This document shows positions 11,501 to 29,182 of a DNA stretch of 64,000 bases, in pieces. Source of the DNA: Balanoglossus misakiensis (lineage: Eukaryota > Hemichordata); contig CM082589.2 of the NCBI GenBank assembly GCA_040954595.2, positions 2,356,001 to 2,420,000 of the forward strand, given 5' to 3'. The notes beneath the pieces are model-generated. The model had not been told where the DNA came from. It searched no databases and was given only the letters and a program-made list of their open reading frames with translations. A program made the translations under genes and the position numbers. Within the stretch, counting starts at the first letter, position 1, and every line of letters starts with the position of its first letter.

Positions 11501-14391
11501 AATGTGAAAACTTGCACATGTAATACACGGAGTTGACTTACATAAGACTGAGGGTGTGGGCGATGACGGCACTCGTGTGACTTGTTGTCGAATAACGAAC
11601 GACACTTGTTCGATCTTCATTGCAGCTTCTGTATGTTGTCATGGCTTCCACGTCATCGTCGTCTGAGGGACTGTAAGCAACATTACACGAATATTAAGCA
11701 TAAACTACTCCCATTAGGTAAACTGTTAGAAAGTTGTTCATAGTTTGCTAATAAAGTTAAAGTCACAAAACTGCAAAAGTTATATAAATCTAGCCACTGT
11801 TTTATTAGGTCATCTCAACATTTCATACCCGGTCAATAGCATTGCGATGTCATAATGTTCTGGGTGGGAGTCATCTGGTATCCAGAACTTGGTTTCCCAG
11901 TCATCTGAATATGTGACGTAGGCTTCAACTATGTTTCGCCATTGGTCCAACTTGTGAAGGCTCTGTGGATAAGACAAACGCTATTTGTTTGGAAATGTCG
12001 AAGGCTTTTGCACATAAGGCTTTACATTATTTTTAATGTAAAAGGGAAATTTGCACACCAACTCACCAGCAGATGAGGCGTTTTCATAACTTGGATGTTA
12101 ATCACGTGGAGGCTTATGTAGATACTGCTGTCTACCAGACTACTGTGACGGAATATTGACTGTGCCTGTGGAGAAACAGAAGTGTAATGTAATTTTGTGG
12201 TGTTTATCAATGACGATTGGTTGGTCATAATGTGGTTGATAAAAATAATCGCATGTGGCGATACACACCAGGAAAACATTTCAGGGTCATATTCTATTCC
12301 AAAATGTGTCAATACCTGGTTGATCAAAGACAGGGACTGTTTAACGGACGCTTCCCCGTGCAGTTGGTAAAAATCGTAGTCAATCGTCAAGAGAAGCTCG
12401 ACATGCATTGTGGCTCCGGCGTCAGCGGTAGAACGACTTGCTCTTTCGGGATGTTTGTTTGTAATGCCGCCATGAACGTTCCTTTTGTGTCTGAGGTTTA
12501 TGCCATCCCACAGATTAGATCTTATATCTAGACGTAGAAAGGAAAATACAAACATAGACTTCAATTTGTTAATCGGAAATATGTTTCTTAGGTTAATATC
12601 ACAAGGGAAATACAAGTACTAGAGTGTGGCGCCTTGATTTTCATTACAGTGATGCGGCAGTGGTGATGCACACCAGAGACTGTCGCTCATTGGCTAAGTT
12701 ACGCAGCTTTTGTTATTTAAATACGGGTCATGTTGGGTCAGTTCATCGGGTCAATTCAAAGGTCGCGAGATCGCATAGGCAATATTGGAGAACACTGGTC
12801 GATAGCGAGATATTTTAGTATAGTTTGAGGTTCCCACAAACTCTGTCAACTAGGTGTTTTATTCATCTGATGATAGTTGGGACGGATAATAAAATGAAGT
12901 GCCAAAATGTTAAATAATCACGACGTCGCGCCGATCGTGTATGTTCAGCTCTGATGCAGTCATGGCGTTCAATTGTTTACAAGCGGAAAGTAGTTCCCTC
13001 GTTGTTATACATGTACGTGTATGTACTCTCTCCGTACTGAGCAACTTAGGAGAAAACTGTTGTTACATGCATTATATGAATGTAGTTTGTGTAAGAATAG
13101 GTCTTGATAGCAAGCGGGATTTAAATCAGAGCGTAATTTTCATTTTAACATGCTTTATACAGGGACTATTTTATCTCACTGTTGTGTCACCTGTTGAATA
13201 TGCAAGTTTTATTTTGCCCTCAACAACGACGCAATGGACAGTGCATATGCAATAATAAATGTTTCCTTACTGTCGGGATCGAACTCGCTTGCCACATTAC
13301 TAGACTGTCTTGGGTCTTCTTTCACAATTTCCACTGTTTGGCGATCCTCCCCGTATTGCACTGGAAGGATTTGATATCTTTCGTCATCGAAGATCAGCGT
13401 CCCTTCCTACCCGAAGAAAACACAAGAGGCTTTGTAATTATCCAACCCCAAATAAAGAGAAAATATTCCTTGGCATATGATGAACTGCCAGTCATAACAC
13501 ATGAGCAATAGAAATAGAGTAGTGCGAACGTACCATGCCATCACACATATTCAGGGCAGCCCTGCCAGCCTTAATTCTGTTGCCGTTTCCGTATGTCTTG
13601 GTAACAGATCCAATGAAGAAGCAGTGTTCGGGTTCTATCTGATAAAATGATTCCTCCACACCCTCAACCACACACTGAACTTTGGCATTTGGAGATACCA
13701 GCTCTGTAATGTAAACGTTATACGAACAATGCAAATCAAAATATAATATTCTTCTTCTTCAACCAATGAAATGCTGTCTCATATATACATGCATAGAACT
13801 CTACTTTAATTAAGGACTGAACTAGACTAAATGATCTTATCTTACCGATATTTTTAGTTACAGTGATCTGGAATGTATGGCCAGGTTGCTCTATGGAACA
13901 ATCTTTGCGCATACCAGCCATCGAATCGTAACATGTAGGATGCACCAAGTTCTCGTTGTTTGGGAGTCCGGCTGGAACAGATGTATAGATACATTTGACA
14001 TGTTTGATTTACAATGTGATACAGAGTAAAGTTTACACTAAAGTTCGATTATACAATGTGATATAATACAACATGTTTTTTTTACCATTTTGACCTGGAC
14101 TGTCCCGTTCCTGTACAGATACCTGCTAATATGAGAAGAAAAGTCATGGACTTAGTCCAGAAATATGAAAGTAAAAGCACATGGATATCATAAATGTAAG
14201 TTAAATGTACCGAACACAATATTTGGTAAATCTTGATGTGTATGAGAAGGCAACGTTCATAAACTCACTTGTACATCCTTCTCGATCTCCTCCTCTACAA
14301 CGGATCTTTTCTTGGTAGCTATAGAAAGAAAACAGATTTGATTGTTAATCCAAAGGTATAGTGGAAGCCTGGCTATTGTAACTGAAAACAT
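5676..14391 (-). CDS. Mosaic gene, module 2: ADAM-like pseudoprotease, C-type lectins, EGF, GH9 domain
   Basis: Exons 25-52 of the locus, numbered from 21593. Order: linker/propeptide (14318-13271), metalloprotease-like domain (12527-10963), Cys-rich region (10792-10492), CTLD-EGF-CTLD-EGF (10341-8610), GH9 (8501-5676), stop TAA at 5676-5678. All splice phases fit. Joined to module 1 the frame stays open for 2382 aa; taken alone from an ATG at 14391 it gives 1303 aa, close to the 1289 aa of the paralogue at 28-36 kb. From exon 28 on the exons match the paralogue one for one, most with identical lengths. The protease zinc site and the GH9 base are both replaced, so it is probably a secreted binding protein. 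The separate-start reading relies on a hydrophobic stretch ([14 protein letters not shown]...) that overlaps an intron pyrimidine tract and may be an artefact. Confidence 0.85.
8610..10341 (-). other. CTLD-EGF-CTLD-EGF block of module 2
   Basis: CTLD (10341-10044, 9839-9772) has [13 protein letters not shown] with an EPN mannose-type triad, and [14 protein letters not shown] at its end. EGF-like (9633-9526) has six Cys in the WCIHG...[14 protein letters not shown] pattern. The second CTLD (9316-9022, 8907-8840) has GEPVQGKDC instead of EPN and ends [16 protein letters not shown]. The second EGF-like domain (8717-8610) is followed directly by GH9. Each CTLD is split by a phase-2 intron after the EPx segment. 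Only the first CTLD keeps a standard Ca-dependent sugar motif, and even it has WID rather than WND. Confidence 0.88.
10492..10792 (-). other. ADAMTS-like cysteine-rich region of module 2
   Basis: Exons 10792-10661 and 10558-10492. Pattern CTLYCEL...[21 protein letters not shown], then [12 protein letters not shown]. The 'PMPxxSGVPC' segment resembles the Cys-rich part that follows the protease in ADAMTS proteins. A basic stretch NERRKRS at the end is a possible proprotein-convertase site that would release the lectin-GH9 part. Confidence 0.7.
10963..12527 (-). other. Degenerate ADAM/reprolysin-like metalloprotease domain of module 2
   Basis: Exons 12527-12316, 12165-12067, 11962-11829, 11670-11542, 11433-11293, 11125-10963. 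It starts after a furin site RHKR (about residues 1289-1292). The reprolysin core is recognisable ([13 protein letters not shown], the [12 protein letters not shown] helix, then [20 protein letters not shown]). At the zinc site the family pattern HExxHxxGxxHD reads H-T-L-S-L-M-L-G-M-Y-Y-D: only the first His remains (His1463 in the joined model), Glu is Thr, and the second and third His are Leu and Tyr. It cannot bind zinc or cleave peptides in the usual way. The frame is open through all six exons. Confidence 0.85.
13271..14318 (-). other. Linker and ADAM-type propeptide of module 2
   Basis: Exons 14318-14269, 14122-14086, 13971-13846, 13703-13534, 13406-13271. The first is an acidic linker ([16 protein letters not shown]). 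The rest matches the M12B propeptide: HCFFIGSV...AALNMCDGM, then [14 protein letters not shown], as in the 'C-x-x-G-x-V...S-x-C-x-G-L...Y-x-I-x-P' pattern of ADAM/ADAMTS prodomains. Exons 14122-14086 plus 13971-13846 together correspond to the single exon 2 of the paralogue (28432-28576), so an intron was gained here or lost there. Confidence 0.75.
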
Positions 14392-14440
14392 AATGTTTTC
14401 ATAAGAGCATTAATAAGACAATATTGGTATGTCTCTCTAC

Positions 14441-21593
<7,153 letters not shown>

Positions 21594-21665
21594 CGTTGTG
21601 GTGTCAGATGCTGGGACGCCTTGTCCCATGCAAAATGAGTTGCAAAAAGACCACTCGGAGACTGG

Positions 21666-21673
21666 TATATATA
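21666..21673 (-). promoter_or_regulatory. Candidate TATA box of the mosaic gene
   Basis: TATATATA on the minus strand, about 75 bases upstream of the ATG at 21593, the distance expected for a short 5' UTR. Confidence 0.5.
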
Positions 21674-22469
21674 GACATGCTTTGGGGGAGGGGTGTCTTT
21701 TTCTGATGACTTGCGTGATCACTCCTTTTCTGTATAAAACTCAGCAGGTAGGCGTACTGGCTTTGAAACCAATCACGCCATAAGCGGAACATCTGATTAT
21801 AATCTTCGGAATTCATCACTTTTGTTTCCACGTCATCATCATAATGACTGGAAATCAGCATGCGTTTGATTGCATTCCAGTGCTGGTGGACTTCAAAACG
21901 AATTTTACAGGATTATTAAAATAAAATGGTCCACTTTCGAAGCATGAAACTGTGTAATTTTACATCGTATGTTATTTTAATAACGGAATAAAACTACAAA
22001 TTTTCTCTCTCTGTGGGTATAGTCACGTTTTCGCCAAATCCTATGCATGGATAATGAATCCAATATCTATTATGTGTCAATTTACGCGAATGCTGGCAAA
22101 TGGTCATTTTCTATTTGTCTTACGGACACGTTGAAAAATGGCGTGAATTTTGTATGAATCAAGCGTTTGGGGCCGCCTAGATGATGAAAAATTGACATGA
22201 AATGGATTTGGTCGTTCGTACATGTGGAGATCGGATCAATATAAAAGATTTACTGGATGTTTGTGAGCATGTTTGTCTTTTTCTCCTCGGGTTAATGAAC
22301 TTTTTTATTATTTTCGACCCTATTTGAAGCACTTGAAAAAAGTGTATCAGTAAACCCCATGTTGAGCGGTAATTTCAGGAAGCAGTATGATGGCCAATCA
22401 GTCGTAAATGGGTTTTATCCTATGCTCTTTTTCAATAATACCCACACATACACCCACACACACGTGGAC

Positions 22470-22590
22470 ATACATACATGCATGCATACATACATACATA
22501 CATACATACATACATACATACATACATACATACATACATACATACATACATACATACATACATACATACATACATACATACATACATACA

Positions 22591-22622
<32 letters not shown>

Positions 22623-22625
22623 CAT
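22470..22625. repeat. (CATA)n microsatellite
   Basis: About 35 units of CATA, bordered by CA-rich sequence upstream and TACATGTACATG downstream. Open frames through it ([16 protein letters not shown]) are repeat artefacts. Confidence 0.97.
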
Positions 22626-23438
22626 ACATGTACATGTCACTAGCGATGTTGATTTCAGTCAGTGACAATTAGCGCATGTGTATAGAGTAACACGAGCAAC
22701 AGCTGTTTGTGAGGAGGTTAACAATGGTTCATGCACGTCAGGGAAATCAAACAGATACTGTCTCGAGGAGCAGACATGGGTATTTTGAGAATGGCGTTTC
22801 GGCGAAACAAAAGACTTGGGTCGATGTAATTATCACTTTGTGAATGACCCAAGAAGGCTTCGCAAGTGACGTTTATTTAATTAGATCCCACTTTTCATGC
22901 TTGATGTATGAAACTGATCGATATAATTATAATACATGTAAGTATTTCTTCAGGCGGCCGCTCTAGGCAGAGGCCGACGGTAACATAAATCAATAGGTAA
23001 CGCGATCTCCATGATTATTTTGCTCGGACTGTGAAATGTGCCTATCAAATGAAACAGTTGAGCGGTCATAATTACAGGAAGTGTCATTTGTTGGACTGTA
23101 TATCGAGGACCTTTTTGTTGAAAGCTTCATATTTGCCCAAGGATGACGTTGGTGGGACTTGAAAGGTCAGTATGTCTTCTTAGAGTCGAGGAAATATTTA
23201 TTTTATGAACTCTATAGGCAACATGAAATGTTAAACGAATAAAGGGGTTGTATTTCTATGAGCAAAACACCACCTTCTGACTTGTGGCTGAATCTACCAG
23301 GAAGGCGTGTCCGTTAGTACAATGTGTTTTGTGGCTTAAACACGTGTTTTAAATTAGTTTTTAGCGCATCTGTTCGAAGGGGATACTTGTGTGCTTTGTG
23401 TTAATTCAATTGGGGCAACTGTATGCTAATGAACCTAC

Positions 23439-23967
23439 ATGTATATGGCCGTTCCAATTAACAGTTACATGGTACACTGGGACAAAGTGGAATCTCTGCA
23501 GCCACAAATGCGTCCAGGCGACATAGTGCAGATCAAACGCGACTACATACATGCCGGAATATATATAGGCGACGGAATGTTAGTTCACATATCTGCGCCT
23601 GATGGAGACGGACCCACTTCTGGAAAACTGACCGTCGTTAAAGAAAGTCTTGAAGACGCAGCGGGCGAAAATAAGGTCCGCATTAACAACGACGAGGACA
23701 GCAAATACCCTCCTTTGACTGAAGAGCAGGTTGCTGAAAGAGCCAACGATTACGTTGGTAACAAGTACAAGAATGAAAATATAGAGCAGACGATTCGTTA
23801 TTTTGTAACGCTGTGCAGGTACGGAGGCAGTCGTGTGGAACAGGAAGGATGGTCAGTGTTTAATTTTTGTTTGTTGTCTAATTTCCAAACGGTACTGAAC
23901 ACGATTAGGCAGTGTTAAACAATAATGACATTATAATTATCTGCTTTCATTTTTTTCCTTCAGGTAA
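23439..23967 (+). CDS. Small LRAT/NlpC-like protein lacking the catalytic cysteine
   Basis: Exon 1 (23439-23851) splices to 23964-23967, where a stop follows at once, giving 138 aa ending EQEGW; without that splice the frame runs to about 23918. The family (LRAT, HRASLS/PLAAT phospholipase-acyltransferases) is shown by RPGDIVQIKR, HAGIYIGDGMLVHI and the closing FVTLCRYG. The catalytic His is present (His38 in HAGIYIG). The nucleophile motif, normally NCEHF just before the final CRYG-like segment, reads TIRYF, so the Cys position is Ile119; the only nearby Cys is Cys126, seven residues on. An acyl-enzyme cannot form in the usual way. No C-terminal membrane helix is seen, unlike many PLAAT proteins. 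Single coding exon, no operon-like neighbours; flanked by the two mosaic genes and a GST. Confidence 0.75.
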
Positions 23968-24746
23968 CTGATCCATCACCAGGCATCGAATTTCGTCTTG
24001 TCACATCATGCAAAATTCATCGCTCGAAGAATTTACAAAGAGGGACCGCATGTGACACGCACAACTCTTGCAAGAAGAGAAGGGAGGAAAATTTTGCAAT
24101 AAATTGAAGCTCGCATCCGAAGTTGGATGAGACAGGCTGTGATATCACAAACTGAATAGTCATGATGATATCCGAAAAATTTAATAAGTATGGCCTTGTT
24201 TGCTGGACTGCCCGTTTTATCAAATACCATGCATGCATTCGGATTATGAGAATTTCAAACGTCTTTCAGAGTGAGAGCTTCTAGACATACATGTCTTATA
24301 CTTGCTCCAATCGACTGACCCCCCTCTAGTCTGAATTGTCTTTCCTTTGCAAAGCTGTCTTTTCCGAAAAGATTCAGTGCTCATTTCTTCACATTTGCTG
24401 CTCGAAAATCAATACAACAACGGTGGTACATGTACTTGTATCGAGGTGTTTTATTAACTTGTACAAAGAAAGAGACAATCCAAATGTATTCTGCGCATGA
24501 CCTTAAATTGTATCATGCATATGCATGAACACTCAGTAAGCGTCATTGTCGTGTTTGATTGCCCACGTTGTAGGGCGAACCAGCCTCTTGTAAACAACGG
24601 ACTTTCTTGGTTTGTGGGTGTTATAATAGAAATGAAGGGGTCCAAGCTTACGATCAATAAGATTTATTTAAAGACTAATATATGGTGCTCAGCTTTTCCT
24701 CGCCTGTTGGCCGTTAATAAACGTTACTGGCAAGCTAGTCGCCCTA
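23968..24746. other. Short intergenic, no gene seen
   Basis: Holds the 3' UTR of the LRAT-like gene and lies downstream of the GST gene. No exon, RNA or repeat was recognised. Confidence 0.4.
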
Positions 24747-24752
24747 TTTATT
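24747..24752 (-). terminator. Candidate polyadenylation signal of the GST gene
   Basis: AATAAA on the minus strand, 47 bases past the GST stop codon. Confidence 0.4.
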
Positions 24753-24798
24753 CCTGAGTGAATTCCATCGTACCAGTCCGTTATCTATTTGTTTATTT

Positions 24799-26354
24799 TT
24801 AAAATGGCGTCTCGGGTCGCTTCTTCATCCACTCTGCAATGCGGGGGAGTTTCTCAACTCGGGTCTTCAGAGCAGCCAGTTTGGGACAGTCTTTGAACAC
24901 TTCAGGCTTCCATTTCACCATGTTGAACGTTATGGCGGTGAATGACAGATCGGCCAGAGTCACCTAAAGCAAATAAAATACAAATGAAAGGGAAATGTCA
25001 CACACACGCACCAAGGTTAGACCACAGGGATTTATTCATGGAAAGTAGAAAAATACTAATGTGATAAAAATTAAATCATCATGATGGGAGGAAAAATTCA
25101 GATATGAAACAAAAGATGTTCTTACCGAGTCACCGACGAAGTACCCATCACCACCTTTGTTTTGCACAAGGACTTTCTCCAGACATTTCAACAAATTTGG
25201 GAAATATTCGCCATAGTTTTTGTCCATCATCTCTTTCTTCTTTGCTGCATCCTGTTCCAGAAACATTGCTTGAAGTTTTTCGTATATGTCATCCACGACG
25301 TCGAAGACCATGTCAATCTTCGCTTGCTGCAAGGCGTCCTTGGCATATAGATCTGTTTTGAAATGGGTACAGGGGAAGATGTGTTTGTTATAGTGTCCAC
25401 ATCTCAGTGGATCACATGGAATGCACGATATTAGCACAATGTTTATAATCTAAAGCGCCCTCTCCAGATGACCTATGCGTATTGTTGCGTCCATGTTTAC
25501 CAGTACGCCATTGGCAGTAAACTACTTACCATGCTGCCGTGCCAGGTAACGGGCAACCGTCTGGCTTTCGCTTATTGTTGTTCCGTCGATTTCCAATGTA
25601 GGCAGACGACAAAACGGGAATTCTGTAACACAATCAATAGAGTTAAGCAACGCCCACAATAGCTTTTAGCATGTGTCGATCGTTTGTATAGACAAAGGGT
25701 CAATTACTTCGACTATTGTTGAGAAGTTGAGAACGTATGCCGCAATTACATATGCATTAGTTGGGACACAAACCGTTTTCTAACACGTGAAAATTTTGCT
25801 GAGTCACCGTTACAACTGATAACTTAGTAGTCACCCATTGAAAAATGCACTATTCAGTTCTCGTATAAAGGCCATGAAATACTAGTACATGTATCACCCA
25901 TGTGATAATATAGGCCTATTAACAGGTATTCAGTGGCGGCCTGGGTGTGACCTGCTTTTGAGGTCACTTATCGCATTTATGTGTAGGGGAGGGGCATGCG
26001 GCAGAAGACTGGGGAGAGTTCGGTGCCCCCCCCCCCCACGATGACCCCACTATATTCTGTTACGTAGTAGGAAACGTAGTCCAACACAGCCACGCCACAC
26101 ATCAATGGATCAATGGAATTCCCTTGCAGCTGAAGCGATAGTCCATTATTTAACCATTATCTAACACGTATCTCAGCTAAACCCTTCCACCAAGGGCATG
26201 CAGGTATATACTTACTGCCAGAGTTTTTCAGGCCTGGCCAATCGTCCCGTTCAATCCTGACATCTTCATACTCAACACCAGCTGCAGCAAGGACAAACCT
26301 CGACGTCTCTGCACGTGCTCTGATATTGAAGTAATTCAGGACGTATTTCACCAT
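24799..26354 (-). CDS. Glutathione S-transferase, sigma class (hematopoietic prostaglandin D synthase-like)
   Basis: Four exons (26354-26216, 25622-25530, 25352-25126, 24963-24799) join to 207 aa, the usual length. The N-terminal thioredoxin-fold half starts MVKYVLNYFNIRARAE with the sigma-class catalytic Tyr8, followed by KFPFCRLPTLEIDG and SQTVARYLARQHG, which form the glutathione site (cis-Pro and the Q-S-type contact). The helical half (DLYAKDALQQAKIDMV, then VTLADLSFTAITFNM) ends at TAA 24799-24801. These cytosolic enzymes conjugate glutathione to electrophiles and some isomerise prostaglandin H2; which applies here cannot be told. The in-frame ATG at 26546 would add 64 residues unlike GST, so 26354 is preferred. 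The sequence looks active. Confidence 0.92.
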
Positions 26355-28025
26355 TTTAAATTCAGAGCGAGAGCTACCTGACCTGCGACTATCACACTCT
26401 CTGCAGTTTGGAATTATGCAAATACCAGTGGTGTGACCTATGCTATATGTATCGAGAGATAAAGCGGCGTGGGTCGCCGACCTCCTTACAACACACTCAG
26501 GTGTATCTGAATATGAAAGGTGGTTGTCAAGGGGATGCTTGTACATACACTTCGATACACGTGTACATTAGAACATCCGATAACTTATTTTGGGTTTCAG
26601 TCATTTCAGAAGGGCTTTAAAATAGTTCAGACTATTAAATTTATTTACGTGGCTCCAATGCATTTTACCGTGTATGACTCAGCAAAACCCAAAAATAAAC
26701 ACATGTAAATTATAGATGGAGGACTTTTGTTCCCTGGCCTGAACACGTTTTACAAGCATGGTGTGAAAGACCGTCGAAAAACAACCATGACAAATTCAAA
26801 TCTCTTACAAACAAGCATATAATTCACGAAAGAAATTCCTTTGGTCCGGGCCTTTACACAATCCCCGATTACGTAATCAAAAATTCGAGGTCTGTTCATT
26901 CTTTCACTCATACGGAATATACAGATATACAGTTGATGAAAGCCTGAAAAGATATCTTTTTGAATTCGAATAAATATTAATGTTTCTGTGGGGACGGGCC
27001 CGTCAAACGAGATTTGGGCGGCATGTTTACTTAAAACTGTCACCTCCAAGTGTAGATTATGAACTGTATGACCGAATAAACGGTTGATAAATGCGTATAG
27101 AGTCAGGAATGAAAAATGTTGGCACCAGGTGGTGTCCTATCAGATTATCCCGTTAGTTAATGTTATCGCCAACTTCAGACCATGTTGTGCCCCAGTTTTT
27201 ATTTGATAAACCAATACTCTGCGGGCATTTCGTGAAAACTGTCAAGAATGACCGTCTGAAGTGTTCTCTAGTGGTCTGAGAAGCATATGGTAAGGAAAAA
27301 ATTTACTCATTTTGGTCAAAAAAGGGTTGATGGAAATCGTCAATGGTTGTAGTTGTTGAACGGCGGAGGAAAGTGATTCTGTAACTCATCGGGAGTGTAT
27401 ATTTAAACAGTCTTTCTTCTCAGAGTACACTGCAACAGGTGTTTTAAATGGACGTGAATGCTTAAAGTAAACAAGAAGCAATACACGATGTTCCACACCG
27501 TATTGATCCACACCAGTACAGGAATGTATGATGCCGTAATGTATTTAAATATCAATTAGCAAGGAAAATTTGAAGGTGTCGTCTGCGCTAACGTTATGGG
27601 TTATTGTATTGTGCTGGGCTTTCTGTGCCTGAAAATGTACATAGCTTTGTTTGAGGCGAGGGGAGGTGACAGAGAAAATATTGCATTATCTACTAGCTAT
27701 GAATACCAGTTGCTTCTCATGAACTAAATAATTGTAAATTGGCTTCTATTATGATTTCCTACGCAGCAGCTTTTTTCTTGTTCAGGTTTTGTCACGTGGT
27801 GATGTTGTTGTTGTTGGAATGACGATTCGAGAAGGCATTCACAGATGTTTATTTTCGCGAATTTCCCATGATATGATTCTTTGTATAATGACAGTAGGCA
27901 AAGACTGGCCTAAAGATATATATATATTTGCCAAACGGTTGAACTATTGAATGTTTTTTTTCATCAAAATAGGGATACAAATAAGACCTTCTTTGCAAGA
28001 GTTTTTTTTCGTCGACGTACCAAAT
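26355..28025. other. Shared upstream region of two divergent genes
   Basis: Between the GST start (-) and the mosaic paralogue start (+). A C-run at 26029-26038 lies just before it, within the GST intron. No exon, RNA gene or mobile element was recognised. Confidence 0.4.
27916..27927 (+). promoter_or_regulatory. Candidate TATA box of the mosaic paralogue
   Basis: TATATATATATA about 100 bases upstream of the start codon at 28026. It resembles the TATA box of the paralogous gene at 21.67 kb, but AT dinucleotide runs are common by chance. Confidence 0.4.
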
Positions 28026-29182
28026 ATGCATACTGCGACAACATTTGTGTTGTGGGCGGTCTTATTGTTTGTTAATGCTGGAACAACCACCATTGAAGAA
28101 AGTCAAATGGTAAGTTGTCTCATGCCATTCTTCACAATGTAGTGCACAGGGCTACACTGCAAAACCCCACATGTACCCGTAACACGCAAATGCAGCGGTT
28201 TTGGCGTAGGACGGAATTTTTTAACAGGTGTGTGTGTATGTGAATATGCAAATGATATCGATTATGTTGATTTTATCCAGTCACACGGTACTGATCGATT
28301 TCAAATCTTATTTCGTAAGCATTGTCTACTTGTTTTTGCCAGCGTAGACATGTATAGATAGTAGTAAGTGTTCCGCGATTCATTCTACGATTAATTTATT
28401 TCATAAAATTTTAATCTCTTCAACTCTTCAGCAAGTGTCATTACAAGACCGGAAACTGTCAGATGTTGATGAAATCACCAATTTCATATGCCATGATTCC
28501 AGTGCAGGCATGCGTAAAGTTTGTACCACAGAGCTGCAAGGGTGCAAAATCGATGTCAATCTAACAAGGAACGTTGGTAAATGTATTGTCTATGTGTTAT
28601 ATACAATATAAACATCCCTTATCAAAAATCGAGGTTCTTCTATGCAAATTTAAATCATTGAGTAATCCTGAACTGATTTATGCTTCACTGACAGGACTGT
28701 TATCGCCCAATGCGAAAGCGCAATACATGACTGATGACAGAGAAGACTATTTCCACAAAATCGAACCCCAGCGCTGCTTCTTTCTTGGTTCTGTCGCTAT
28801 GTGGTGTGAAAATAACAGCCCCAGGAAGGAAAGAGGCAGGGCTGCCCTCAATATGTGCGAAGGCATGGTAAGCCACTGAAGCCAGCAGCAAAAACTAGAC
28901 GCTCAACTTTAAAAATCAATATGTCGTAATGCATTTGTTTTTGTCACGTTATGATATCTAAATATATTTGGCTGTATCCTCTGTCCTTCAACAGCTGACA
29001 TATACAGCTACGCCATTTATGTATTTTGTTTGGTTTATTCGAATAGCAAGGAATGATGATAGTTGATGATGTACGGTATAGCATCACTCCGATGCAGACA
29101 GAAGAAGGCGTCTACACTGTGCAACTTTTGGCCGAAGGCTCTACAATGTCCAGCAATGTGGCCAGCGAGTTCGATCCAGATA
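28026..29182 (+). other. Signal peptide and ADAM-type propeptide of the paralogue
   Basis: Exons 28026-28109, 28432-28576, 28695-28867, 29047-29182. The propeptide motif is RCFFLGSV...[11 protein letters not shown], then [15 protein letters not shown]. Exon 2 corresponds to two exons in the other copy. Confidence 0.8.

Larger units (their letters stand above)
21594..23438. other. Intergenic with microsatellite, between divergent genes
   Basis: Apart from the TATA box near 21670 and the CATA repeat at 22470-22625, I see no exon-like sequence. It separates the minus-strand mosaic gene from the plus-strand LRAT-like gene and should contain both promoters. Confidence 0.4.

Noticed and set aside
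22398-22672. Several overlapping open frames ([14 protein letters not shown]) on both strands
   Set aside because: They are translations of the CATA microsatellite in several frames, with no splice sites or other coding features. Direct tandem units without spacers also rule out a CRISPR array.
22964-22980. GCGGCCGCTCTAG resembling a cloning-vector polylinker
   Set aside because: Only about 13 bases match and the flanks are ordinary genomic sequence, so vector contamination is unlikely.
26157-26546. Longer GST reading frame starting at 26546
   Set aside because: The extra 64 residues have no GST similarity, while the ATG at 26354 gives the standard sigma-class N-terminus and length.
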